NCBI GenBank assembly: GCA_009783975.1
Contig: WRCL01000012.1
Span: forward strand, 1-13,927
Origin: Micrococcales bacterium
GTDB lineage: Bacteria; Actinomycetota; Actinomycetes; Actinomycetales; Cellulomonadaceae
Direction: 5' to 3'
DNA: 13,927 nucleotides
Shown: piece after piece, positions 7,499-13,927 of the stretch
Layout: every line of letters starts with the position of its first letter
How positions within the stretch are numbered: the stretch's first letter is position 1
Made by a program: the position numbers and the translations under genes
The notes under the pieces: model-generated
Told to the model about the DNA's origin: nothing
Database searches by the model: none
Seen by the model: only the letters and a program-made list of their open reading frames with translations

Positions 7499-8670
7499 TC
7501 CGGACCCTTCGCTGTGGGCTGCGTGACCTGCGGGCCCGCCGCCTGCGCACGTTCTTGACCGGGCTGAGCATGCTCGTCGGGGTGCTTGCTGTTGTCGGGG
7601 TATCGGCCGCTGACCAGCTCGCCACAGGGTATGTCGTGGCGTCGCACGAACAGCTGCGCGGACGCGAGGCGACCTTTGCCGTGCTCGTCGAGATGGGGCC
7701 CGATGACACCGCAGCGCTCGGTGATGTCATGGACGGCGTCGTCGCGCGGATCGGACCGCAGCACGCAGCGGTCCTGCTCGTCGTCGAGTCGATGATCTCC
7801 ACGACGAGGCCGGGTGGCACCCTCGTCCAGCTCGACTCGACATGGCTCATCGGTGACCTCGACGCGGTCTACCGGCGTCCGCTCGTCGCAGGGGCATGGG
7901 TCGGTCCTGGGGCCAGCGGCGCACCAGGGGTCGTGCTCAACGAGGCCGCAGCCCAGGTGCTGGCGGTGAGCACCATCCCGGCGACCGTCCCGCTGGGGGC
8001 GACGGACAACCCCAGGCCAGCGGTCGTCACAGGGATCGTCGCTGATGCCGCGGCTGAGCCACGGGTGTATGGACAGCTCGGCGACGCTGCCCGCCTGTGG
8101 CCGGACCAGCTGTCGGCGGGTGTGGCCACAGTGCAGGTCACCGCCGGGACGCACGCTGCCGACGCCGTCAAGCAGACCGTCGTCGACGCCGCGACCCTCG
8201 CAGGGCTCACCCCTGGTGACCACGTGCAGCGCATCGACACCGTGCCCGAAGCCAGGGGTTCGATCCAGGTTGCGCAGCGCGCGTTCCTCGTCACCGCGGT
8301 CGTCGCGCTCGTCGTGGCAGGGATCGGCATCTTGAACATCGGTCTGGCGTCGCTGAGCGAACGGGCACGTGAGCTCGTCGTCCGCCGGGCTGTGGGTGCC
8401 CGGCGCGTCGACGTGTTCGCCCAGGTGCTCGTCGGGCAGGTGTTGGTCGCGGCATTCGTCGCTGCCGTGGCGGTCGCGACGGTGCTTGTGACGATCTATG
8501 GCGTCGCACCGCGCCTCACCCCGGCCGCCTTCATCGCCGACCCCCTGACCGTCCCGTGGCGCGCTGTGCTCAACGGCACGCTCGTAGCCGTCGCCACAAG
8601 CGTCCTTGGTGCGATCGCCCCCGCTGTTGCCGCCGCCCGCCTCGACGTCGCCGACGCGCTACGGACGTGA
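7495..8670 (+). CDS. ABC transporter permease (FtsX/MacB-like)
   Basis: The 391-residue membrane subunit has the MacB/FtsX topology. TM1 lies at about 18-38 after a basic N-terminus, followed by a roughly 220-residue extracellular domain (MacB periplasmic core-like). Three C-terminal helices follow at about 263-288, 311-337 and 358-380. The cytoplasmic loop [15 protein letters not shown] between TM2 and TM3 is the typical coupling motif of these permeases, and the C-terminus LDVADALRT is also characteristic. I chose ATG 7495 because it overlaps the ATPase stop and has GGGAG upstream (7485-7489); GTG 7483 is a weaker alternative. With the adaptor and ATPase it should form a MacAB-like exporter. 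The substrate cannot be read from the sequence. Confidence 0.92.
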   Translation: MIRTLRCGLRDLRARRLRTFLTGLSMLVGVLAVVGVSAADQLATGYVVASHEQLRGREATFAVLVEMGPDDTAALGDVMDGVVARIGPQHAAVLLVVESMISTTRPGGTLVQLDSTWLIGDLDAVYRRPLVAGAWVGPGASGAPGVVLNEAAAQVLAVSTIPATVPLGATDNPRPAVVTGIVADAAAEPRVYGQLGDAARLWPDQLSAGVATVQVTAGTHAADAVKQTVVDAATLAGLTPGDHVQRIDTVPEARGSIQVAQRAFLVTAVVALVVAGIGILNIGLASLSERARELVVRRAVGARRVDVFAQVLVGQVLVAAFVAAVAVATVLVTIYGVAPRLTPAAFIADPLTVPWRAVLNGTLVAVATSVLGAIAPAVAAARLDVADALRT

Positions 8671-8697
8671 CCTGTCCCAACGCGGCCGTGATAACAT
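8668..8697 (+). promoter_or_regulatory. Possible promoter of the effector cassette
   Basis: TGACCT (8668-8673), an 18-base spacer and TAACAT (8692-8697) could start a transcript near 8704, just before the strong ribosome binding site of the next gene. It would give the second module its own promoter. It is moderately supported. Confidence 0.4.
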
Positions 8698-8726
8698 CGC
8701 CCTATCGGTCGGGAAGGGGGAGGCGC

Positions 8727-9020
8727 ATGACACTCACGGTGGATCCAGACGCCATGGTCGCGGCGGCGCGGCGGCTAGAGCGCAACGACATCAAGCCTAT
8801 CGGGCGATACAGCTACACCGGCGGTCACACCTACGGGTACGGCGTGCTCGTGTGGGCGGTCGACCAGTTCATCGCGACGCTCGACAACAGCCTCGGCCAT
8901 GCGGCAAGCGACCTCGAGAGGCTCGAGTCCGGTTTGCGAACCGCTGCGGAGTACCTCGCCGACGCCGAGCTGTCAGCGGTGGAAGAGATCTTGCTCGTGG
9001 CCGGGTGGTCCCGGATATGA
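8727..9020 (+). CDS. Small helical protein, EspC/WXG100-like (type VII secretion partner)
   Basis: The 97-residue protein begins MTLTVDPDAMVAAARRLE and ends with a long helix (DLERLESGLRTAAEYLADAE). This pattern is seen in EspC-type and other WXG100-superfamily proteins that are secreted by, or pair with substrates of, the ESX/type VII system. There is no canonical WxG turn. A central segment rich in Gly and Tyr (GRYSYTGGHTYGYG) replaces it. The ribosome binding site is strong (GGGGGAGG, 8716-8723). The stop overlaps the start of the effector gene (ATGA), so both proteins are made in step, as expected for a heterodimer or secretion chaperone pair. The family call rests on layout and N-terminus and is not certain. 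Confidence 0.6.
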   Translation: MTLTVDPDAMVAAARRLERNDIKPIGRYSYTGGHTYGYGVLVWAVDQFIATLDNSLGHAASDLERLESGLRTAAEYLADAELSAVEEILLVAGWSRI

Positions 9021-10293
9021 GCATCAAAGGAACGCCTTCGACGATCACCATGACCTCCGACGTCTGGAAGGACCGCAGCCGCGAGTGCCATAGGGCGGCG
9101 GCTGATCTGGGCGCGGCGGCGCTCGACGGGTGGGAGGGGTCGGCGGCATCGGTCTATCGCCGCAAACGCGGCAATGTAACCGGCCAGCTGGACGACGCGT
9201 CTGGGCAATTGTCACAGGGCGGGGACGTTCTCGCGGCTTTCGCGCAGACCCTGACGACAGCGCGGCAGCAGGAGTCGGCCGCGCAGGGTGCGCTGGACGC
9301 CGCCGAGCGGGCGCTGTGGAGCACCATCACGGGCGCGCTCGGGATCCGCGTGATGAACAACTGGGACTGGACTGCCATACAGCACGCCCGCCGGGAGGTC
9401 AGCGATGCTCGCGACCAGCTGGACCAAGTGCTCGACGGGGCGCACGAGGCGGCGACCCAGGCCGCCAACGCCCTTCTCGCCGTCGTCGGGTTGGGTCCGG
9501 TGCCGCCGTGGATGATCCCGGTGCTCGAGATATTCGGCGGGGAAGTCCCGGACCGGCCGGTTGGCCCGGAGGTTCTGGCGAACGAGAGCTGGGACCCAAC
9601 GAGGGTGGCCCAGGGTGACATCGGGGACTGCTACCTCCTCGCCGCGCTCATGGCACAGATGGGCACGGCAGAGGGGCGCGCCACAATGCAGCGCAACGTC
9701 CGGTGGGACGAACGGGGCCAGGGGTACTGGGTGACGCTGTACATCGACGGCGCCCCGAAAGACTACTTCGTCGACCGGGTCTACAGCCATGGGGCGAACC
9801 GGGGGTCGCCCAGCGTGGTCAGCCTGTACGAGGCCGCGGTCGGGCAGGCGATCGGCTTTGGGGACCTCACCGACGGCGGATATCCCGACTGGGCGCTCCA
9901 CGCCATCGACGGCAAGCGAGCGATCAGCCTGGGGTGTCCGGCATCCCGCCAAGCCTGATCGGGGTTCGCCCTTTCGAGACCCTGACGGACGTCATGCGAG
10001 CCCAGATGGCCGCCGACAACCCCGTTGCAGCCTGGACGCGGGGGAAGGAAGGCGATGATTACATGCTCCGCAACGCCACGGTCGAACTGGCCGACGGCAA
10101 CACGACGACGGTGGATTCGCTTCCGCTCCTCGCGCTTCACGCCTACAGCGTCGAGCGGGTCGATCCCGATGGCAGTGTCTGGGTCAGGAACCCGCACGGA
10201 CCCGGCAACGGTGCCGACCGCGGTAATCTCGTCCGCGTTCCAGCCGGAGACTTTGACAACGTCTTCTATCAGGTTAATGTGGGTGGGTTATGA
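9017..10293 (+). pseudogene. WxG-domain effector with calpain-like protease domain, frameshifted
   Basis: From ATG 9017 one frame runs to the TGA at 9956-9958 (313 residues), and the rest of the domain continues in the -1 frame to 10293. Adding one G to the run at 9931-9934 joins them into 425 residues. Residues 1-165 are helical with W39-E40-G41 (GWEGSAAS), like N-terminal domains of putative type VII-secreted toxins. After a Pro-rich linker (about 160-190) comes a calpain-family (peptidase C2) domain. Its nucleophile would be Cys205 in QGDIGDCYLLAALMA, its His 375 in LALHAYSV and its Asn 392 in VRNPHG (usually NPWG). The frameshift lies between Cys and His, so without recoding only an inactive product is made. 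It overlaps both neighbours by ATGA. A secreted protease toxin is the most likely original role (inference). Confidence 0.8.
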
Positions 10294-10601
10294 GCGAACC
10301 GTTCTGGATTCTCCAGGGGACCCAGCGCCGGAAGGACGGTGCGCAGATCGTCCTGCGCGGGGTCCGTGACATGGGCGATCGGCTCGCCGTGACTGTCTCG
10401 GTTGGCCCGGATCCGACAATCTGCGAGGTCGGCTACGAACCAGACCCGCTGTTCACGATCAACGTTGGTGAGCATACCGACGTTGGTGACCAGGGCCGGC
10501 TCGCGGTGCTCGACGCGGTCCGGGTCGAAGGTCGCCCGGGAGGCGGCCGACGGTCCAGCGCCCTTCTCCGGCTTGACCGGCGAGAAGAGTCACCAGCATG
10601 A
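10290..10601 (+). CDS. Small hypothetical protein, putative cytosolic immunity protein
   Basis: This 103-residue protein has no signal peptide or membrane segment. I do not recognise its family with confidence. It resembles the two lipoproteins that follow: an N-terminal FWILQGTQ matches TWLIQGAQ, and LAVLDAVRVEGRPGG near the C-terminus matches WVLDAHPACQGRRG, each followed by a basic/hydrophobic strand ending in Leu/Arg/Phe. It overlaps the effector stop (ATGA at 10290-10293) and the next start (ATGA at 10598-10601). A small gene fused by overlap to a toxin-like gene is a good candidate for immunity. Its last 20 or so residues fall in DNA that is non-coding in the duplicated copy downstream, so the C-terminus may be a by-product of rearrangement. 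Confidence 0.65.
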   Translation: MSEPFWILQGTQRRKDGAQIVLRGVRDMGDRLAVTVSVGPDPTICEVGYEPDPLFTINVGEHTDVGDQGRLAVLDAVRVEGRPGGGRRSSALLRLDRREESPA

Positions 10602-11053
10602 GGCGCTGTCTTGGGGTTCTGCTCCTGGGGCTCCTGGTTGGATGCTCGGCCAGCGCACCGGACGGTGATCCGTCGTGCGTGATGCGGTTCGACGGTGGCA
10701 ACTGGTCCGGGGCGGTGAAGGAGACGTGGCTGATACAGGGCGCCCAGCTCTGGCTCGTCGACGTTCCGCCCAGCGAGCCGATCGACGATGACGTGGTGGT
10801 GAGCATGAGGCTGGCTGGGGTGCGGGAGGACGGCGGGCAGCTCTGGGTGAACCTCGGCATCTACTACGGACAGGAGGCGACCCGGCTAGCGGTGGGCGAG
10901 GCGCACACGATTCCCGGGGTCGGCACCATCTGGGTTCTCGATGCTCATCCCGCGTGCCAGGGGCGGCGCGGACTGGTGAAGGCAGAGGCGCGGATCCGGT
11001 TCGAGCCGACGAAACCGAGCGAAGCGCCCGAAACATGACGAGGTATCGTCTCG
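10541..11053 (+). repeat. Tandem segmental duplication, copy 1
   Basis: The unit starts with AGGCGGCCGACGGTCC, includes CGACCGGCGAGA-like bases before the ATG, the whole 10598-11038 lipoprotein gene, and ends with TGACGAGGTATCGTCTCG. Copy 2 begins at 11068. The copies are clearly related at DNA level, with about an 11-base indel before the gene, so this is a diverged direct duplication of about 510 bases. Confidence 0.75.
10598..11038 (+). CDS. Putative lipoprotein, candidate surface immunity protein (copy 1)
   Basis: The 146-residue product starts MRRCLGVLLLGLLVGC, a lipoprotein signal peptide with Cys16 in lipobox LVGC, so the mature protein should be displayed outside the membrane. The mature part is probably all-beta: TWLIQGAQLWLVDVPP, then GVREDGGQLWVNLGI, then RLAVGEAHTIPGVG, and WVLDAHPACQGRRG with two Cys in the domain (one near 27, one near 119) that could pair. 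No named family is recognised with confidence. It is intact, overlaps the preceding small gene by four bases, and is closely related to the broken copy at 11112. Next to a presumed secreted protease, a surface-anchored immunity or inhibitor role is plausible (inference). The isoleucine codon ATA, rare in this genome region, occurs in its WLIQG motif. Confidence 0.75.
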   Translation: MRRCLGVLLLGLLVGCSASAPDGDPSCVMRFDGGNWSGAVKETWLIQGAQLWLVDVPPSEPIDDDVVVSMRLAGVREDGGQLWVNLGIYYGQEATRLAVGEAHTIPGVGTIWVLDAHPACQGRRGLVKAEARIRFEPTKPSEAPET

Positions 11054-11067
11054 CGCCGCTCGTCCCG

Positions 11068-11578
11068 AGGCGGCCGACGGTCCGGCTCGACCGGCGAGAG
11101 GTGCCACGACCATGAGGCGGCGTGTCGGGGTTGTGCTCGTGGGCCTGTTGCTCGGATGCACAGCCGGCGAGGGCGGCTCGAGCCAGGAACCGGACGCGGA
11201 TCTGTCGCGCGTGAGGCTGGGTGGCGGTGGCGGGTGGTCCGACGGGGGGACAACGGTCACATGGCTGATACAGGGCGCCTGCTTCGGCTCCCTGACGTTC
11301 CCCCCGGCGAGGCCATCGAACACTACCCGGTGGTGGGCATGACGCAATATGGGGTGCAGGAGGACGACGGGCGGCTCTGGGCAAACCTCGGCATTTACGC
11401 CGACCAGGGCGTGACCCGGCTGGCGGTGGGCGAGTCGCACACGATTCCCGGGGTTGGCGAGATCACGGTCCTTGATGCGCACCAGGCGTGCCAGGGGAGT
11501 CGCGGGATGGTGAAGGCAGAAGTCAAGCTCCGGTTTGAGGCGACCGAGATGACCGAACCATGACGAGGTGTCACCTCG
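11068..11578 (+). repeat. Tandem segmental duplication, copy 2
   Basis: This second copy of the unit at 10541-11053 starts AGGCGGCCGACGGTCC and ends TGACGAGGTGTCACCTCG. It carries the same gene order but with a one-base loss in the gene, at about 11285. The two copies are separated by 14 bases. Confidence 0.75.
11112..11563 (+). pseudogene. Putative lipoprotein, frameshifted second copy
   Basis: From ATG 11112 the frame gives a lipoprotein signal (MRRRVGVVLVGLLLGC, Cys16 in LLGC) and reads into TWLIQGACFGS, then falls into unrelated sequence and stops at 11340-11342. The +2 frame picks up the homologous continuation (LPDVPPGEAIEHY, GVQEDDGRLWANLGIYA, LAVGESHTIPGVGE, VLDAHQACQGSRGM) to the TGA at 11561-11563. 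Comparison with the intact copy at 10598 puts a single-base loss between 11285 and 11286: copy 1 has CTCTGGCTC where this copy has TTCGGCTC. Restored, it would have 150 residues. It is the last gene of the cassette and probably a non-functional duplicate. The DNA retains high similarity to copy 1, so the loss is likely recent (inference). Confidence 0.8.
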
Positions 11579-12030
11579 GCTGACGGGCGGCCTTCGCCGC
11601 TGGCGTTCTTGACGCCCGTGGCGCCAAGCTGCCCCCAGGGCATCCTCGCGAACGTGCGAAGCGCCGCAGGTCCGTGTCCCGGGACCCGGTGTTCCGGGGT
11701 GTGGACGATGACGCCGGGTTGTGGCGGGGTCGGGCGGCGGCTGCGCACGACGAGAGCCCTGGTCACGGTCCTGCGGGGCACCAGGGGCGGCGGTGTGGAC
11801 CACAGGTGCGACGACGGCGGGACAGCATGTGAACACCACCTCGCTGACGGCAGGTGAACGGGCCGCTGGCAGGTAGACTACGACTGTCGTCTCGGCACGT
11901 CCGCGACGGCCAGATCGCGCGAACGTGAGCGCCGTGGAGTGATCCGCCAACCGAAGCCTCGGCAGGCGGGCTCTGCCCGTTCTCAGGTTGTCGCGAGGTG
12001 ATGAGCGACACCTGAGGAGAGCTACGACCA
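11564..12030. other. 467-base region without a supported gene before gyrB
   Basis: Only GC-rich frames without ribosome binding sites or recognisable proteins occur here. An 82-codon open frame at 11609-11857 has no homologous look and no Shine-Dalgarno. The left end (to about 11578) belongs to the duplication. Two DnaA-box-like 9-mers occur, TGTGGACGA at 11700-11708 and TGTGGACCA at 11794-11802, each with one mismatch. The gyrB promoter and leader fill the right third. A short hairpin, CGGGC-TCT-GCCCG, lies near 11968-11980 without a T-run, so it is not called a terminator. Confidence 0.6.
11851..11879 (+). promoter_or_regulatory. Probable gyrB promoter
   Basis: TAGACT at 11874-11879 is a strong -10 match. 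The -35 position (about 11851-11856, CAGGTG) is weak. Transcription would start near 11886, giving a leader of about 145 bases. gyrB lies after the accessory island, so it needs its own promoter, and this is the best candidate in the gap. Confidence 0.45.
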
Positions 12031-13927
12031 GTGGCTGATGAGATGCCGGCCCCGACGGCAACGTACGACGCGAGCGACATCACCGTGCTCGAAGGCCTTG
12101 AGGCGGTGCGCAAACGACCCGGGATGTACATCGGGTCGACCGGTGAACGTGGGCTGCACCACCTCGTCTACGAGGTTGTGGACAACTCTGTGGACGAGGC
12201 CCTCGCGGGGTACGCGGCAAATATCGAGGTCACACTGCTGGCCGACGGCGGTGTACGGGTTTTCGACGACGGTCGCGGGATCCCTGTGGATATCGTCAAG
12301 TCGCAGGGCAAGCCCGCGGTCGAGGTCGTCCTGACCGTCCTGCACGCCGGGGGCAAGTTCGGCGGCGACGGGTACGCCTTCTCGGGGGGTCTGCACGGGG
12401 TGGGTGTGTCGGTCGTCAACGCCTTGTCCGCGCGCCTGGAGGCCAAGGTCGCGCGCCAGGGTCACGTGTGGCGCCAGGACTACGTCCGCGGCGCGCCCAC
12501 AGCCCCGCTGGCGAAAGGAGAGCCGGCCGAGCTGACGAGCACGACGATCACGTTCTGGGCCGACCCGGAGGTCTTCGAGACCACCGACTACGACTTCGAG
12601 ACCTTGCGCACCCGGTTCCAGCAGATGGCGTTCCTCAACAAGGGCCTGCGCATCACCCTCACTGACGAACGGCCCGAGCACCTGGGCACCGGTGACGAGG
12701 TCGCAGAGACGAGCACGACCCCCAACGCCCCGCGCACCGTGAGCTATCAGTACTCTGGCGGGCTCATCGACTACGTCCAGCACCTGAACCGGACGAAGAA
12801 GTACGAACCGGTGCACCCCGAGGTCATCGACTTCGAGGCTGAGGACGCCGACCGGCAGATGAGCGTCGAGGTCGCGATGCAGTGGACCGGGTCGTACGCC
12901 GAGTCGGTGCACACCTACGCGAACACGATCTCGACCACCGACGGCGGCACCCACGAAGAAGGGTTCCGGGCGGCGATGACTGCCCTGGTCAACCGGTACG
13001 CACGCGAGAAGAACCTGCTCAAGGAAAAAGACGCGAACCTCACCGGCGACGATGTGCGCGAGGGTCTGACCGCTGTTGTCTCCGTCAAGCTCGGCGAACC
13101 GCAGTTCGAAGGGCAGACGAAGGCCAAGCTCGGCAACACCGAAGCGAAGACGTTCGTGCAAAAAGTCGTCAACGAACGCCTCGGGGACTGGCTCGACGCC
13201 CACCCTACCGAGGCCAAGGACGTCATCCGCAAGGCCATCCAGGCGTCGGTCGCGCGGATGGCTGCCCGCAAGGCCCGAGAAGGTGCCCGGCGCAAAGGCC
13301 TGCTCGAGTCCGGCGGTATGCCCGGCAAGCTCAAGGACTGCCAGTCGAACAACCCCGAAGAGTGCGAGGTCTTCATCGTCGAGGGCGACTCAGCCGGCGG
13401 GTCGGCGGTGCGCGGACGTGACCCGCACCGCCAGGCGATCTTGCCGATCCGCGGCAAGATCCTCAACGTCGAACGCGCCCGTCTCGACCGCGCCCTGGGG
13501 AACAAAGAGGTCGAAGCGCTCATCACCGCGTTCGGCACCGGGATCGGCGAAGACTTCGACATCTCACGGCTGCGGTACCACAAGATCGTGCTCATGGCCG
13601 ACGCCGACGTCGACGGCCAGCACATCCGCACGTTGCTGTTGACATTGCTGTTCCGGTACATGCCTGAGCTCATCACCGGCGGGCACGTGTACATGGCCCA
13701 GCCGCCGCTGTACCGGATCAAGTGGTCGAACACCGCCCACGACTACGTGTACTCCGACCGTGAACGTGACGTCGTCGTCGCCGACGGGCAGGCCAACGGC
13801 CGGCGCCTGCCCAAAGAAGGCGGGATCCAGCGGTACAAAGGTCTGGGCGAGATGGACTACACCGAGCTGTGGGACACGACGATGGACCCGGCCAACCGCA
13901 CGCTGCTGCAGGTGACCTTGGACGAGG
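12031..13927 (+). CDS. gyrB: DNA gyrase subunit B, 3' end outside window (partial)
   Basis: GyrB is the ATPase/TOPRIM subunit of DNA gyrase, which introduces negative supercoils with GyrA. About 632 residues are visible. The GHKL ATPase has catalytic Glu48 and Asn52 in [12 protein letters not shown], the DDGRGIPVD motif and the [14 protein letters not shown] lid region. The transducer domain follows. The TOPRIM has EGDSAGG at 451-457 and the metal-binding DADVD at 524-528, and QRYKGLGEM lies at 600-608. The spacing is that of an intact actinobacterial GyrB, missing only about 50-60 C-terminal residues because the window ends. I chose GTG 12031 because GAGGAGA at 12014-12020 lies upstream, though the spacing is a little long; ATG 12043 is an alternative. 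Gyrase-type rather than topo IV is inferred from position beside the origin. Confidence 0.96.
   Translation, partial: MADEMPAPTATYDASDITVLEGLEAVRKRPGMYIGSTGERGLHHLVYEVVDNSVDEALAGYAANIEVTLLADGGVRVFDDGRGIPVDIVKSQGKPAVEVVLTVLHAGGKFGGDGYAFSGGLHGVGVSVVNALSARLEAKVARQGHVWRQDYVRGAPTAPLAKGEPAELTSTTITFWADPEVFETTDYDFETLRTRFQQMAFLNKGLRITLTDERPEHLGTGDEVAETSTTPNAPRTVSYQYSGGLIDYVQHLNRTKKYEPVHPEVIDFEAEDADRQMSVEVAMQWTGSYAESVHTYANTISTTDGGTHEEGFRAAMTALVNRYAREKNLLKEKDANLTGDDVREGLTAVVSVKLGEPQFEGQTKAKLGNTEAKTFVQKVVNERLGDWLDAHPTEAKDVIRKAIQASVARMAARKAREGARRKGLLESGGMPGKLKDCQSNNPEECEVFIVEGDSAGGSAVRGRDPHRQAILPIRGKILNVERARLDRALGNKEVEALITAFGTGIGEDFDISRLRYHKIVLMADADVDGQHIRTLLLTLLFRYMPELITGGHVYMAQPPLYRIKWSNTAHDYVYSDRERDVVVADGQANGRRLPKEGGIQRYKGLGEMDYTELWDTTMDPANRTLLQVTLDE

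Noticed and set aside
8556..8726. Upstream extension of the EspC-like gene
   Set aside because: It runs inside the permease gene and is Arg-rich; ATG 8727 has a strong ribosome binding site.
9926..9940. Phase-variable homopolymer or classic slippery heptamer at the effector frameshift
   Set aside because: Four Gs is too short for a typical phase-variable tract and no X-XXY-YYZ heptamer is present; only a possible P-site slip remains, noted as a finding.
11609..11857. 82-codon frame in the gap before gyrB
   Set aside because: No Shine-Dalgarno, no recognisable domain, unusual composition; treated as non-coding.
11964..11985. Hairpin CGGGC-TCT-GCCCG as a terminator
   Set aside because: The stem is only five base pairs with no T-run, and it lies inside the gyrB leader.
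10886..12061. Minus-strand open frame of 391 codons over the lipoproteins and gyrB leader
   Set aside because: Its composition is Pro/Arg/His-rich, it repeats because of the underlying duplication, and it has no ribosome binding site.
12022..13203. Minus-strand open frame of 393 codons opposite gyrB
   Set aside because: It mirrors the gyrB codon pattern and has no recognisable protein motifs.
1..13927. CRISPR arrays, tRNA/rRNA genes, insertion sequences, integrases
   Set aside because: No regularly spaced repeats, no tRNA-like sequence and no transposase or integrase motifs were seen on either strand.

Overview
This GC-rich window looks like the replication-origin region of a high-GC actinobacterium. 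The gene order, GTG starts, frequent ATGA/GTGA overlaps and DnaA boxes of the TTGTCCACA type point to Actinomycetota. A Micrococcales-like lineage is my guess, but the window alone cannot fix the genus.

Left part (1-5308): rnpA (5' end only) and rpmH run leftward. dnaA, dnaN, recF and dciA (DUF721) run rightward. The 367-bp dnaA-dnaN gap carries a dense set of DnaA boxes that point inward from both sides, and is the likely oriC. A further DnaA box sits just upstream of dnaA. Right end (12031-13927): gyrB, cut off by the window near its C-terminus. All these core genes read cleanly.

Middle part (5309-about 11570): about 6.3 kb of accessory DNA separates dciA from gyrB, a pair usually close together in actinobacteria. 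It holds two modules. The first (5467-8670) is an overlapping operon: a small lipoprotein gene broken by an in-frame TAG, a lipoprotein membrane-fusion (adaptor) protein, a MacB/LolD-type ATPase and an FtsX/MacB-type permease. Together they form a MacAB-like exporter. The second (8727-11563) resembles a type VII secretion (ESX) effector cassette: a 97-aa helical EspC/WXG-like partner, then an effector with an N-terminal WxG helical domain and a C-terminal calpain-like cysteine protease domain, then three related small proteins (one apparently cytosolic, two predicted lipoproteins). The three are candidate immunity proteins. The two lipoprotein genes are a tandem segmental duplication.

Three accessory genes carry single lesions: a TAG codon at 5638-5640, a one-base loss in the G-run 9931-9934 that separates the protease Cys from its His and Asn, and a one-base loss near 11285 in the second lipoprotein copy. 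The surrounding core genes show none. The island is therefore either decaying, using recoding, or locally mis-assembled. The effector/putative-immunity cassette is the most interesting candidate system in the window.
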